Shown here: piece by piece, positions 19,475 through 27,618 of the stretch
Position numbering within the stretch: the first letter of the stretch is position 1
Layout: every line of letters begins with the position of its first letter
The notes under the pieces: generated by a model
What the model was told of the DNA's origin: nothing
The model's input: the letters and a program-made list of their open reading frames with translations, nothing else
The model's database searches: none
NCBI RefSeq assembly: GCF_039523235.1
Contig: NZ_BAAAEX010000008.1
Length of the DNA stretch: 64,000 nucleotides
Reading direction: 5' to 3' (one strand)
Origin: Castellaniella ginsengisoli
GTDB taxonomy: Bacteria; Pseudomonadota; Gammaproteobacteria; Burkholderiales; Burkholderiaceae_B
Position numbers and translations under genes: made by a program

Positions 19475-20641
19475 CGCCTCGCCCCCCGCGTCTTCCATCC
19501 ACAGGCGGGCGCAATCGCGGCCCGCCTCCTTGGCCTGATACATGGCCTGGTCCGCCCTGGCCAGCAACTGGCTCAGTTCGGTGCCGCCGCGCGGCGCGCA
19601 GACGATGCCGATGCTCACGCTCAGCGGCTCGCACAGCCGGCAATCGCACTGCCGCAATTGGCTGCGGATCCGCTCCGCCAGGCCCAGGGCGCCTTCGGCG
19701 TCCATATCCGGCGACAGGACGATGAACTCCTCGCCGCCGTAGCGCACGCACAGATCGCCCTTGCGCACGACGCGCCGCAACACCCCCGCAAAGGCCGCCA
19801 GCACCTGATCGCCGGTCTCGTGGCCGCAATCGTCGTTGATGCGCTTGAAGCGGTCCAGATCGCACATCAGCAAAGCCACGCTACGCCCCCGGGACAAGGC
19901 GGCCTGCAACAGATCGCCGCCCTGCTCGAACAAAGCGCGCCGATTGGCCAGATCGGTCAGGGCGTCGTGCAGGGCCGCATGCCGGTAGCGGCGCTCGGCG
20001 CGCGCGCCCACCATCATCAGCACGGCAAACGCCACGCCGATGAAAAACAGCATGCCCTCGAACACCGCCATGGGAAAATCCAGGCGCAGCAGGCCTGGCT
20101 CGGGCCCCGTCACGGCCGCCACGGCCATGCGAGCGGCCGTCAGCACGCCATGCAACAGCAGGATGGAGAAAGGCAGGACCGCCAGCCGTATTTTCCCGCC
20201 CTGGCCACCCGCGCCAACCCCCAGCGCCCACAGGGACGCTCCGGTGTAGGCCAGGGTCGACACGCCATACGCGACCGCCCGCGCCACGCCGGACGACACA
20301 AAACCGGGCCACAGGCACAGCGCGCACCAAATCAGCGGGCCCGCCGCGATCCACACCCACCGCGCGGGCCGCCCGGAAAACGCCCGCACGCCGGTCCAGA
20401 TGCAGGCATGCGCCAGGAGCAGCAGCGCGCCGAAACCGGCCACCGACCGCTCCCAGGCGCGAAGCGGATCGGCCACGCCCAGCAGAAAGCCCATGCCCAC
20501 CAGCAAGAGGGCGGCGCCGGTCCATCCCAGCGTGCGATCGCGGCGGCCCAGCAGGGACGCCACGATGATGAGACCGCCCACCAGCAGCAGGACCGGAATT
20601 TCCGCGATCAACAGCGTGCGCGCGTCCAGGGAGTTCATCAT
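19415..20641 (-). CDS. Membrane GGDEF diguanylate cyclase (second of tandem pair)
   Basis: 408 residues. Six to seven N-terminal hydrophobic segments (about 8-205) are followed by a GGDEF domain with DPLTGLANR-like LHDALTDLANRRALF, CDLDRFKRIND and GGEEF at 302-306. RKGD lies five residues before GGEEF, so the I-site is intact. The start ATG at 20641 (or 20638) overlaps the stop of the upstream paralogue as TGATG, so the two are translationally coupled. A Gly/Pro-rich C-terminal tail runs 60 bp into the convergent ung gene. Confidence 0.88.
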   Translation of the reverse strand: MMNSLDARTLLIAEIPVLLLVGGLIIVASLLGRRDRTLGWTGAALLLVGMGFLLGVADPLRAWERSVAGFGALLLLAHACIWTGVRAFSGRPARWVWIAAGPLIWCALCLWPGFVSSGVARAVAYGVSTLAYTGASLWALGVGAGGQGGKIRLAVLPFSILLLHGVLTAARMAVAAVTGPEPGLLRLDFPMAVFEGMLFFIGVAFAVLMMVGARAERRYRHAALHDALTDLANRRALFEQGGDLLQAALSRGRSVALLMCDLDRFKRINDDCGHETGDQVLAAFAGVLRRVVRKGDLCVRYGGEEFIVLSPDMDAEGALGLAERIRSQLRQCDCRLCEPLSVSIGIVCAPRGGTELSQLLARADQAMYQAKEAGRDCARLWMEDAGGEASAAVPRNGGGGPGKHPVDA

Positions 20642-21843
20642 CAGGCTTCTGCGGAAGTCGGGCTGGCGCGCTCCCGCGCCACCGGACGGCCGGCTGCGGC
20701 CGCGCCGCCCGACTGACGGACGCAGTCCCGTCCCGCGGCCTTGGCCTCGTACAGCGCCCGGTCGGCATGGGCCAGCAGGCGGTCCAGATCCTGACCGTCG
20801 ACCGATGAACACGCAATGCCGATGCTCACGCTCAAGCGGCCGGCCGCCGGGTGGACGATCCCGGCCAGGGCATGGCGGATGCGGTTCGCGAGCCCCTGGG
20901 CGCCCAGAGGCCCCAGGCCGGGGGCCAGGATCACGAATTCCTCGCCTCCGATGCGGGCGCACAGATCGCCCGCCCGGATCCGGGAACGCAGCACATCGGA
21001 AAACAGGGTCAGGACCTGATCGCCCGCCTCATGCCCGTGTTCATCGTTGACGCGCTTGAACCAGTCCAGATCGCACATCAGCAGGGCCACGTCGCGGCCC
21101 TCCCGGCGCGAGCGCGCCAGGACGTCGGCGCCTTGCTCGAACAAGGCGCGCCGATTGGAAAGCCGGGTCAGCGCATCGTGCAAGGCGGCATGGCGATAGC
21201 CCCGTTCCGCCCGCGCGCGCACCAGGATCAGGGCGCTGAAAGACAGACTGATGCTGAACAAGATGCCTTCAAGCATGGTCACGGCGAAATCCGGCCACAA
21301 CAGCCAGGACGAGCCCGGCACCCGGATGATCGCCACCACGCGGTAGAGATAGAACAGACTGTGGGCGGACAGCACGGCCACAAGCGGGAACACCGATCCG
21401 GCATCCGCGCGGCGTTCGGGCCAGAGTTCGCGGACGCCGGCCGCAAGATAAGCGATCGACAGCAGGGAAAAAACCAGAATCCGCACCGCATCCGCGTGCA
21501 TGAACCCCGGCCATTGGCACAGCGCGAACCAGGCCGCCGCGCCGGCCAGCAGCAGCCAACGGCGCACGGGCTTGCCGACGTAGGCCCGCAGGCCGGCCCA
21601 GACGCAGGCATGCCCCGTGATCAACAGCATGTTGGAGAGCACGACCACCGCATCGCGCCAGGCGGGCATTCCGCGCGCGACGCTGATCACGAAACCCGTC
21701 CCGCCCAGCAACAGGGCGCCCGCCATCCACAGCAGGGTCCGGTCGCGCCGCCCCTGCAGGGCGGCCAGCAGCATCAGCCCGCCCACGAGAAACAGCACGA
21801 AGGCTTCAACGATCAGCAGGGTGCGGGCATCCAGGTTCAGCAT
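20641..21843 (-). CDS. Membrane GGDEF diguanylate cyclase (first of tandem pair)
   Basis: 400 residues and plainly a paralogue of the next gene downstream. The two share LDARTLLI near the start, GRRDRTL, HACVWAGLRA/HACIWTGVRA and ARAERGYRHAALHDALT. Six to seven membrane segments precede a GGDEF domain with GGEEF at 299-303 and I-site RAGD five residues before. A CDLDWFKRVNDEHGHEAGDQV segment follows the family. A local tandem duplication that has kept both active sites is the simplest reading. Confidence 0.88.
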   Translation of the reverse strand: MLNLDARTLLIVEAFVLFLVGGLMLLAALQGRRDRTLLWMAGALLLGGTGFVISVARGMPAWRDAVVVLSNMLLITGHACVWAGLRAYVGKPVRRWLLLAGAAAWFALCQWPGFMHADAVRILVFSLLSIAYLAAGVRELWPERRADAGSVFPLVAVLSAHSLFYLYRVVAIIRVPGSSWLLWPDFAVTMLEGILFSISLSFSALILVRARAERGYRHAALHDALTRLSNRRALFEQGADVLARSRREGRDVALLMCDLDWFKRVNDEHGHEAGDQVLTLFSDVLRSRIRAGDLCARIGGEEFVILAPGLGPLGAQGLANRIRHALAGIVHPAAGRLSVSIGIACSSVDGQDLDRLLAHADRALYEAKAAGRDCVRQSGGAAAAGRPVARERASPTSAEA

Positions 21844-21942
21844 GCAGCCATCGCCTTCTTTTCCGGTTCAGATTGCCCGGCATGTTTCAAAGCATTTCAC
21901 GCTTGAAATGCCGCGGTTGATAGACGGAATAACCCTGGGATG

Positions 21943-22884
21943 CTAGAGCGCGTCTGGCGGGGCTTCCAGTGCCCGTTCGACCCCCGCGGCGCCGTCGGCA
22001 TCCAGCCGCCCGGCCTGGCGGGCCAGGGCCACGCCACGGCGGCACAAGCGATCATACAGGTCGCGCATCTCCGGATCGACCGCCTCGAGCGCCTGGCGAT
22101 GCAGGCGCACCGTACCGGCGTCCCCGCGTGACACCGGACCGGGCATGCCGGCCGCCACGCCGCTGCGCGCCAGGGACTCCAGCGTGCCTCGCAACAGCGG
22201 CAGCAGCGCATCCAGGGCCTGCCGTTCAGTCGCCCCCCAGGACTGCCACAGGCGCACCGCCTCGCCCACCAAGGCATGGACGTGCTGGGACGCGTAGCCG
22301 CCCGAAGCGTGATAACGCACGCGCGCCCCGGGCGGCAGGCTCAGGCCGACACAACCGAGGCGGCGGGCCAGCCCATGCAGCAGCGCCTCAAGCGCGGGCG
22401 GCGCCTCGATGGCCACGGTGCAGCCCGGCAAGCTGGCGAGCGCCGCGCCGGCATCCGCGCCGAACGCCTGCATGGGATGAAAGCCGCCGATGAGCGCGCC
22501 GGCCTCGGCAGCGGGCCGCAGCACGGCGACGGGGGTGGCCCCGCTGCAATGCACCACCGCCTGGCCCGCACGCCAGGGCACGGCGCGCGCGATATCGGCG
22601 ATCCGGGCATCGGGCGAAGTCAGGAACACCAGATCGCAGCCCTGCGAGACCGCCGCGGAATCGCTGACGCGGCAAGCCGGCAAGGCGTCCGCCAGCGCCC
22701 GGGCGCTGGCCTCGGAACGGCTGGCGACCCCGACGACCGGAACGCCAACAGCTTGCAAGGCCAGGGACAAAGCCCGCGCCAGCCGCCCCGCTCCGATGAA
22801 CCCGACGCGCAGCGCCTCGAGCGCGGGCGGCTCCCATGCCTGCGTCGATGTCTTCGATCGGTCCAATGTGTGCGATGCGCCCAT
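21943..22884 (-). CDS. Rossmann-like / DUF2520 protein
   Basis: About 313 residues starting MGASHTLDRSKTS; an ATG at 22908 adds eight residues. The N-terminal dinucleotide-binding fold shows LRVGFIGAGRLARAL, FLTSPDARIADIA and VVHCSGA. The C-terminal all-helical DUF2520 region follows, with IGGFHPMQAFG and YHASGGYASQHVHALVGEA. The architecture resembles NADP-dependent F420 reductase/ketopantoate-type folds. No reaction is known to me for the family. It stands alone between the cyclase pair and the divergent azlC. Confidence 0.78.
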   Translation of the reverse strand: MGASHTLDRSKTSTQAWEPPALEALRVGFIGAGRLARALSLALQAVGVPVVGVASRSEASARALADALPACRVSDSAAVSQGCDLVFLTSPDARIADIARAVPWRAGQAVVHCSGATPVAVLRPAAEAGALIGGFHPMQAFGADAGAALASLPGCTVAIEAPPALEALLHGLARRLGCVGLSLPPGARVRYHASGGYASQHVHALVGEAVRLWQSWGATERQALDALLPLLRGTLESLARSGVAAGMPGPVSRGDAGTVRLHRQALEAVDPEMRDLYDRLCRRGVALARQAGRLDADGAAGVERALEAPPDAL

Positions 22885-22978
22885 CCCCGCTCCTCGTCTC
22901 CGTTGCACAATCCGCCCCGCCCGCCACCCGGTCCTGCCGCGTTCCGGCGCCAGGCGGCGGGTATCGGATGGAAATCCC

Positions 22979-22984
22979 TATAAT
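22979..22984 (+). promoter_or_regulatory. Candidate -10 element for azlCD
   Basis: A perfect TATAAT stands out in very GC-rich surroundings, 51 bp before the azlC ATG. No convincing -35 is present at 17 bp, so an activator or extended contacts may be needed. Confidence 0.45.
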
Positions 22985-23035
22985 TGTAAGCTTGCGCGCC
23001 CGGCGGTTCGTGGCGCCCTCTTTTCCTTTTTGCGC

Positions 23036-23731
23036 ATGCCTCGCCCGCTTCCCCGCACGTTTTCCATTTCCAGCCTGACCGCGCCGGTCGCCATGGGCTA
23101 TGTGCCGCTGGGCGCGGTCTTCGGATTCCTGTTCGTACAGGCGGGCGGCTCCGGCTGGCTGGCCATGGCATCCAGCCTGCTGGTCTACGCTGGCGCGGCC
23201 CAGTTCATGATGGTGCCGATGCTGGCCGCCGGCCTGCCGGTCAGCGCCATCGCCCTGGCCACCCTGGTGCTCAATCTGCGCCACGTGTTCTACGGCCTGT
23301 CCCTGCTGAACACCTTGCCGGCCTGCCGCTGGCAGCGCTGGTACTGCATCTTCGCCCTGACCGATGAAACCTATTCCGTCCTGACGGCGTTGCCCGCCCA
23401 GGAACGCGCTTCGCGCATGGCCCTGATCAGCGCCCTGAACCAGGGCTGGTGGGTGCTTGGCACCGCGCTGGGCGCCGTGCTGGGCACCCAGGCCCAGATC
23501 GGCCTGGCCGGATTGGATTTCGTCCTGGCGGCCCTGTTCGCCGTGCTGGCCGTCGAGCAATGGCGCGCGCGGCGCGACGTCGTCCCGATCTGGATCGCGA
23601 TCGCCGCCTACGCCGCCGGCAGCGTACTGATGCCGTCCCAGGCGCTGGCCATCGCCATCGCGCTCTGCCTGCTGGCCGCCGCCCTCAGGCCCGCCCGCCC
23701 CGCGCCGCGCACCGGAGCCGCCCATGACTGA
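23036..23731 (+). CDS. azlC: AzlC-family branched-chain amino-acid exporter, large subunit
   Basis: A 231-residue membrane protein of the AzlC/YgaZ family with about seven hydrophobic segments. Typical stretches are AVFGFLFVQAGGSGWLA, YAGAAQFMMVPML, LNLRHVFYGLSL and ALTDETYSV. With AzlD it forms a two-component exporter of branched-chain (or related) amino acids. The start is set at 23036 (MPRPLPRTFSISS). It overlaps azlD by 8 bp, so the pair is coupled. Confidence 0.88.
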   Translation: MPRPLPRTFSISSLTAPVAMGYVPLGAVFGFLFVQAGGSGWLAMASSLLVYAGAAQFMMVPMLAAGLPVSAIALATLVLNLRHVFYGLSLLNTLPACRWQRWYCIFALTDETYSVLTALPAQERASRMALISALNQGWWVLGTALGAVLGTQAQIGLAGLDFVLAALFAVLAVEQWRARRDVVPIWIAIAAYAAGSVLMPSQALAIAIALCLLAAALRPARPAPRTGAAHD

Positions 23732-24044
23732 CACCGGCTACGTGCTGACCGTCATCGCGCTGATGGCGCTCGTCACGATCCTTCTGCGCGCCCTGCCCTT
23801 CATCGCCGGCCATTGGCTGCGCCGCCATCCCCTCGTCCACAAGCTGGGCGATTCGCTGCCCCTGTCGATCATGGTCCTGCTGCTCATCGACAGCGCGGCA
23901 GGCCAGGCGCGCGCCCACGACGGCCTGCCGTGGCAGGAACTCGCCGCCGTGATCCTGGTGGTGCTGCTGCAATGGCGCACGCGCCAGACCCTGTTGAGCA
24001 TCGCCGCCGGCACCGCACTGTACGTCGGGCTGCGGGCGCTGTAG
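23724..24044 (+). CDS. azlD: AzlD-family exporter small subunit
   Basis: 106 residues with three to four hydrophobic helices (LTVIALMALVTILLRALPFI, LPLSIMVLLLIDSA, AAVILVVLLQWRT). This is the small partner of AzlC. The pair is the usual length and order. The 8-bp overlap with azlC indicates coupled translation. Confidence 0.87.
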   Translation: MTDTGYVLTVIALMALVTILLRALPFIAGHWLRRHPLVHKLGDSLPLSIMVLLLIDSAAGQARAHDGLPWQELAAVILVVLLQWRTRQTLLSIAAGTALYVGLRAL

Positions 24045-24082
24045 GATCGGGGCATCATTCTTCTTTCCCTGGAGCCCGCTTC

Positions 24083-24565
24083 ATGCCCAGCTTTGACGTC
24101 GTCTCCGAAGTCGACAAACACGAACTGTCCAATGCCGTCGACCAGGCCAACCGCGAACTCGCCACCCGTTTCGATTTCAAGGGAACGGATGCGCGCTTCG
24201 AACTGGAGGGCTACGTCGTCACCCAATCGGCGCCCAGCGCCTTCCAGTTGAAGCAGATGCTCGACATCCTGCGCGGCCGGCTCTCGGCGCGCGGCATCGA
24301 CGTGCGCTGCATGGACCCGGCCGATCCCCTGGAAAACCTGGGCGGCGCACGCCAGAAGGTCACCATCCGCCAGGGCATCGAGCAAAGCGTGGCCAAGAAG
24401 CTGATCGCCGCCATCAAGCAGGCCAAACTCAAAGTCGAGACCCAGATCAATGGGGACAAGCTGCGGGTGTCGGGCAAGAAGCGCGACGACCTGCAACAGG
24501 CAATCGCCCTGCTGCGCAAGACGGACGTCGAGCTGCCGCTGCAATACCAGAATTTCCGCGACTAG
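24083..24565 (+). CDS. YajQ-family nucleotide-binding protein (UPF0234)
   Basis: 160 residues, full length for the family: MPSFDVVSEVDKHELSNAVDQ at the start, RFDFKGT, KVTIRQGIEQ and the terminal VELPLQYQNFRD. YajQ proteins bind nucleotides, and the Xanthomonas member has been described as a c-di-GMP effector. That is notable because three diguanylate cyclases lie in this window, but no direct link is shown. A TGGAG precedes the ATG, 38 bp after azlD. Confidence 0.9.
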   Translation: MPSFDVVSEVDKHELSNAVDQANRELATRFDFKGTDARFELEGYVVTQSAPSAFQLKQMLDILRGRLSARGIDVRCMDPADPLENLGGARQKVTIRQGIEQSVAKKLIAAIKQAKLKVETQINGDKLRVSGKKRDDLQQAIALLRKTDVELPLQYQNFRD

Positions 24566-24633
24566 GCGCCTGCCCGCTGCGCGCGCTGCCGCGCACAGCG
24601 GCTTCCTGTGCCGGGCAGACGCGCCCATCGATT

Positions 24634-24683
24634 GTGCAAGTTGCACATATGAGACATAATATGTGCATGGAGCACATATTATG
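24634..24683. promoter_or_regulatory. Multi-half-site operator of the Xre/RES module
   Basis: Three alternating copies of GCACATAT/ATATGTGC sit at 24643-24650, 24659-24666 and 24672-24679. The last two form a perfect 12-bp inverted repeat (CATAATATGTGC / GCACATATTATG) with a 5-bp spacer. The first two form a 9-bp inverted repeat with an 8-bp spacer. A further GTGCAA-G-TTGCAC lies at 24634-24646. The right arm ends in the antitoxin ATG at 24681, so bound antitoxin would cover the ribosome-site DNA and the promoter. Confidence 0.8.
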
Positions 24684-25064
24684 GATCTTGCCATGACTGC
24701 TTTGCCAAACGCTGCGCCGGCGCCCGACGCCGTCCTGGCCAAGGCCGTCCTCCGGGCGGCCGACCAACTCGGCCTGCGCCAGGCGGGGCTGGCGGATGTC
24801 CTGGGCATGCATCGCACCGCCATCAGCCGGATGAAGACCGCCCAGTCCCTGGACCCCGCCTCCAAGCAGGGCGAACTGGCCTTGCTGCTGGTGCGCCTGG
24901 CCCGCGCCCTCTACGCGCTCACGGGCGGCGACGTCCAATGGATCCGGCATTTCATGCAGTCGCCGAACCGCGTCACCGGCGGCGTCCCGGCCGAGCAGAT
25001 CGCCACCATCCAGGGGCTGGTGACGGTCTTGCGCTTCGTGGATGCGATGCGGGGCAAGATTTGA
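24681..25064 (+). CDS. Xre/MbcA/ParS-type antitoxin
   Basis: About 127 residues. An N-terminal helix-turn-helix (AADQLGLRQAGLADVLGMHRTAISRMK) is followed by the toxin-binding C-terminal domain typical of Xre antitoxins of RES toxins (LVRLARALYALTGGDVQWIRHFMQSPN). I chose the ATG at 24681 because GGAG lies 8 bp upstream; ATGs at 24663 and 24693 are alternatives. Its TGA overlaps the toxin start. It should neutralise the RES toxin and repress the operon through the palindromes at its 5' end. Confidence 0.85.
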   Translation: MDLAMTALPNAAPAPDAVLAKAVLRAADQLGLRQAGLADVLGMHRTAISRMKTAQSLDPASKQGELALLLVRLARALYALTGGDVQWIRHFMQSPNRVTGGVPAEQIATIQGLVTVLRFVDAMRGKI

Positions 25065-25831
25065 ACGCGGGCCGCACCGGCGGCGGGCTCTGGCAGGACT
25101 GCCGGGGCAAGGATCACATCGGCCCGATCCAGGGCTTGCTGCATCGCCTGGTCGAAAGCCAGGAGCACGTGGCCACTTTGGGCTACGTCGATACACTGGA
25201 AGAACAAGCCGTCCTGGAATCCATGCTGGACGCGGCCAAGCCCCCCTGGCCGGCCGGAGGCGAACGTCTGCATTATCTGTTGCGCACGCCTTTCCGCTAC
25301 CCGCCGCTGCCCTGGGGCTCGCGCTTCGGGCAGCCCCATGAGCCCAGCCTGCTCTACGGCGGCCGAGACCTCGGCGCTACGCTGGCCGAATCCGCCTATT
25401 ACCGCTTTGTCTTCTGGTTTTCCATGGCGGCGCCGCCGGCCGGGGAGACGATCCAGAGCCAGCACACCCTGTTTTCCGTCGGCTATCGCACAGAGCGCGG
25501 CCTGCGGCTGCAGGATCCGCCTTTCGACGCCCATCGTGCCGTGCTTGCCGATCCCGTCCGCTACCAGCCGACCCAGGCGCTCGGGGCCGCCATGCGCGCG
25601 GCGGACGTCGAGGCATTCGAGTACCGCTCGGCGCGCGATCCCGCGCAGGGCCTGTGCGTCGGGCTGTTCACGCCACGCGCCCTGGCAGGGAAATCCCCCC
25701 GGGACATGCGCCCCTGGCTTTGCCAGTCGAGCGCCCGCGAAGTCGCGTTCAAGCCGGTCGGCGCCCCCGCCGTCCACACCTACCCGCTCGAAGCGTTCGA
25801 GGTGGACGGCCGGCTGCCGATGCCGGCCTGA
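25061..25831 (+). CDS. RES-domain toxin (NAD-degrading family)
   Basis: About 256 residues from a TTG at 25061 that overlaps the antitoxin stop (TTGA). The RES core is visible as LRTPFRYPPLPWGSRFG, LLYGGRDLGATLAESAYYRF and a later SAR/EVAF strand. Characterised RES toxins with Xre partners deplete NAD+ and stop growth. The protein is at the long end for the family, with an N-terminal extension that includes LLHRLVESQEHVATLGYVDT. Gene order and coupling are as expected for this toxin-antitoxin class. Confidence 0.85.
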   Translation: MNAGRTGGGLWQDCRGKDHIGPIQGLLHRLVESQEHVATLGYVDTLEEQAVLESMLDAAKPPWPAGGERLHYLLRTPFRYPPLPWGSRFGQPHEPSLLYGGRDLGATLAESAYYRFVFWFSMAAPPAGETIQSQHTLFSVGYRTERGLRLQDPPFDAHRAVLADPVRYQPTQALGAAMRAADVEAFEYRSARDPAQGLCVGLFTPRALAGKSPRDMRPWLCQSSAREVAFKPVGAPAVHTYPLEAFEVDGRLPMPA

Positions 25832-25843
25832 CGCGGGCCCGCA

Positions 25844-26470
25844 TCAGGCCGCCGCCAGGGCCGCCAAGGCCTGGATGTCTTCCTGGGCCTGGGACAGGCC
25901 GCGTTCGCGGCTTTCGGCGCCCATGTCCATGCCCTCGGCGCGGACCACGCGGATATCGGTCACCCCCATGAAGCCGAAGATCGTCTTCAGATAGCTTTCC
26001 TGGTGCTCCATGGCATTGCCGGCCTCGCTGGTCGAATACACGCCGCCGCGGCTCAACGCCAGGATCACGGTCTTGTCGCCCAGCAGGCCGACCGGGCCGT
26101 TTTCGGTGTACTTGAAGGTGCGGCCCGCCTGGGCGATGCGATCCAGCCAGGCTTTCAACTGGACCGGCACGGTGAAGTTGTAGAGCGGCGAGCCGATCAC
26201 CACGATGTCGGCTGCGAGCAACTGGGTCACCAGCGCCTCGGATACCGCATTCTCATGCCGCTGGGCTTCGCTCAGGGCCGCATCCGACGGCGGCAGGCGG
26301 AATCCCAGCGCATCCAGCGACAGGGGATTGGGCGCCTGCACGGCCAGGTCCAGGTATTCGACCGCCAGTCCGGGATGCGCGGCGCGCTGCTGTTCGACGA
26401 TCGCGCGCGTCAGGCCGCGCGTGACGGAGTTCTGGCCATTGATGCTGGAATCGATGTGCAACAGTTTCAT
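25844..26470 (-). CDS. azoR: FMN-dependent NADH-azoreductase (AzoR-type)
   Basis: 208 residues with a flavodoxin-like fold. The family N-terminus MKLLHIDSSINGQNSVTR, the FMN-binding SPLYNFTVPVQLKAWLDRIAQAG and LALSRGGVYS are all present. It reduces quinones and azo compounds with NADH and is commonly induced by electrophile stress. The start is ATG at 26470; an upstream ATG at 26509 would break the family N-terminus. It is divergent from a LysR regulator 113 bp away, the usual arrangement for local control. Confidence 0.93.
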   Translation of the reverse strand: MKLLHIDSSINGQNSVTRGLTRAIVEQQRAAHPGLAVEYLDLAVQAPNPLSLDALGFRLPPSDAALSEAQRHENAVSEALVTQLLAADIVVIGSPLYNFTVPVQLKAWLDRIAQAGRTFKYTENGPVGLLGDKTVILALSRGGVYSTSEAGNAMEHQESYLKTIFGFMGVTDIRVVRAEGMDMGAESRERGLSQAQEDIQALAALAAA

Positions 26471-26583
26471 GAGAGTCCCGTTTGAGTGGAAAATGGAGAT
26501 GAACGCCATTTTCCATTAGGCCTCAATAATTGATAAGATGCCGATTCCAACATACATTGTTCTATTTATGGTTCGAATAAGCC

Positions 26584-27618
26584 ATGCATGATCTCAACGA
26601 TATGCGCTACTTTGCCGAAGTCGTGGATCATGGCGGCTTCGCCAGTGCGGCCCGGGCGCTCGACCTGCCGACCTCAAGGCTGTCCCGGCGGATCGCCCGT
26701 CTCGAAACCGATCTGGGCGTGCGATTGCTGCATCGCAGCACCCGGAAACTGTCCCTGACGGCGGCGGGCGAACAGTACTACCGCCATTGCACGGCCGTGC
26801 GCGACCAGGCGGATCAGGCCCATGCCGAGCTCGACCGGATCCTGGCCGAACCGCGCGGCCCTCTGCGCGTCTCCTGCCCCGTCACCCTGGCCCAGACGAC
26901 CATCGGCCCCCTGATCCCGGGCTATCTGGCCCGCCACCCCAAAGTGCGCCTGGACATGCAGGTCAGCAACCGCGTGGTCGATCTGGTCGAGGAAGGCGTG
27001 GACGTCGCCCTGCGGGTCCGGGCGACCCTGGACGACAGCGGCAGCGCGATCATCAAGCAGCTCGGCCTGAGCCACGGCTTGCTCGTCGCCAGCCCGGACC
27101 TGCTGCGGCGGCACGGCCGGCCGGCGCAACCCGCCGACCTGGATCGCTTCGACGCCGTGGGGCTGTCCGCGCCGGGCGGCAAAGTGCGCCTGCGGCTGTT
27201 CGGCCCCCAGAACGCGCGCCATGAAGCCGCCTGCCGCCCCGCCTGCGTGGTCGACGATCTGATGACGCTGCGCTTCGCCATCCTGGGCGGCATCGGCATC
27301 GGCATGCTGCCCGACTATATGTGCCACGAAGACATCGAGCGGGGGCGGCTCGAACGCATCCTGCCCGCCTGGTCCCTGGCTTCGGGCATCGTGCACGCCG
27401 CCTATCTGTCGCGGCGCGGCATGTTGCCGGCCCTGCGTTCCTTTCTGGACTACCTGGGCGAAACACTGGTGCAGAACCCGAGCGGCGACCTGGTCGGCGT
27501 GACCCCGCTGCACGACGCGAACGCAATGGCCGGGGCCGCGCCCGCTAAGCCGCGCGCAGCGACTCCATCTCCACGACCCGCGCGCCCAGATCGCGCCAGC
27601 GGTCGGGGTGGCAAGTGA
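26584..27618 (+). CDS. LysR-family transcriptional regulator
   Basis: 344 residues. The N-terminal winged helix is MHDLNDMRYFAEVVDHGGFASAARALDLPTSRLSRRIARLE, and the substrate-binding domain follows (about 90-300). It is divergent from azoR and very likely controls it. The last 25 codons overlap the convergent SMC-like gene by 74 bp and encode a low-complexity Pro/Arg tail, longer than most relatives. It may have been extended by loss of an earlier stop. Confidence 0.9.
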   Translation: MHDLNDMRYFAEVVDHGGFASAARALDLPTSRLSRRIARLETDLGVRLLHRSTRKLSLTAAGEQYYRHCTAVRDQADQAHAELDRILAEPRGPLRVSCPVTLAQTTIGPLIPGYLARHPKVRLDMQVSNRVVDLVEEGVDVALRVRATLDDSGSAIIKQLGLSHGLLVASPDLLRRHGRPAQPADLDRFDAVGLSAPGGKVRLRLFGPQNARHEAACRPACVVDDLMTLRFAILGGIGIGMLPDYMCHEDIERGRLERILPAWSLASGIVHAAYLSRRGMLPALRSFLDYLGETLVQNPSGDLVGVTPLHDANAMAGAAPAKPRAATPSPRPARPDRASGRGGK

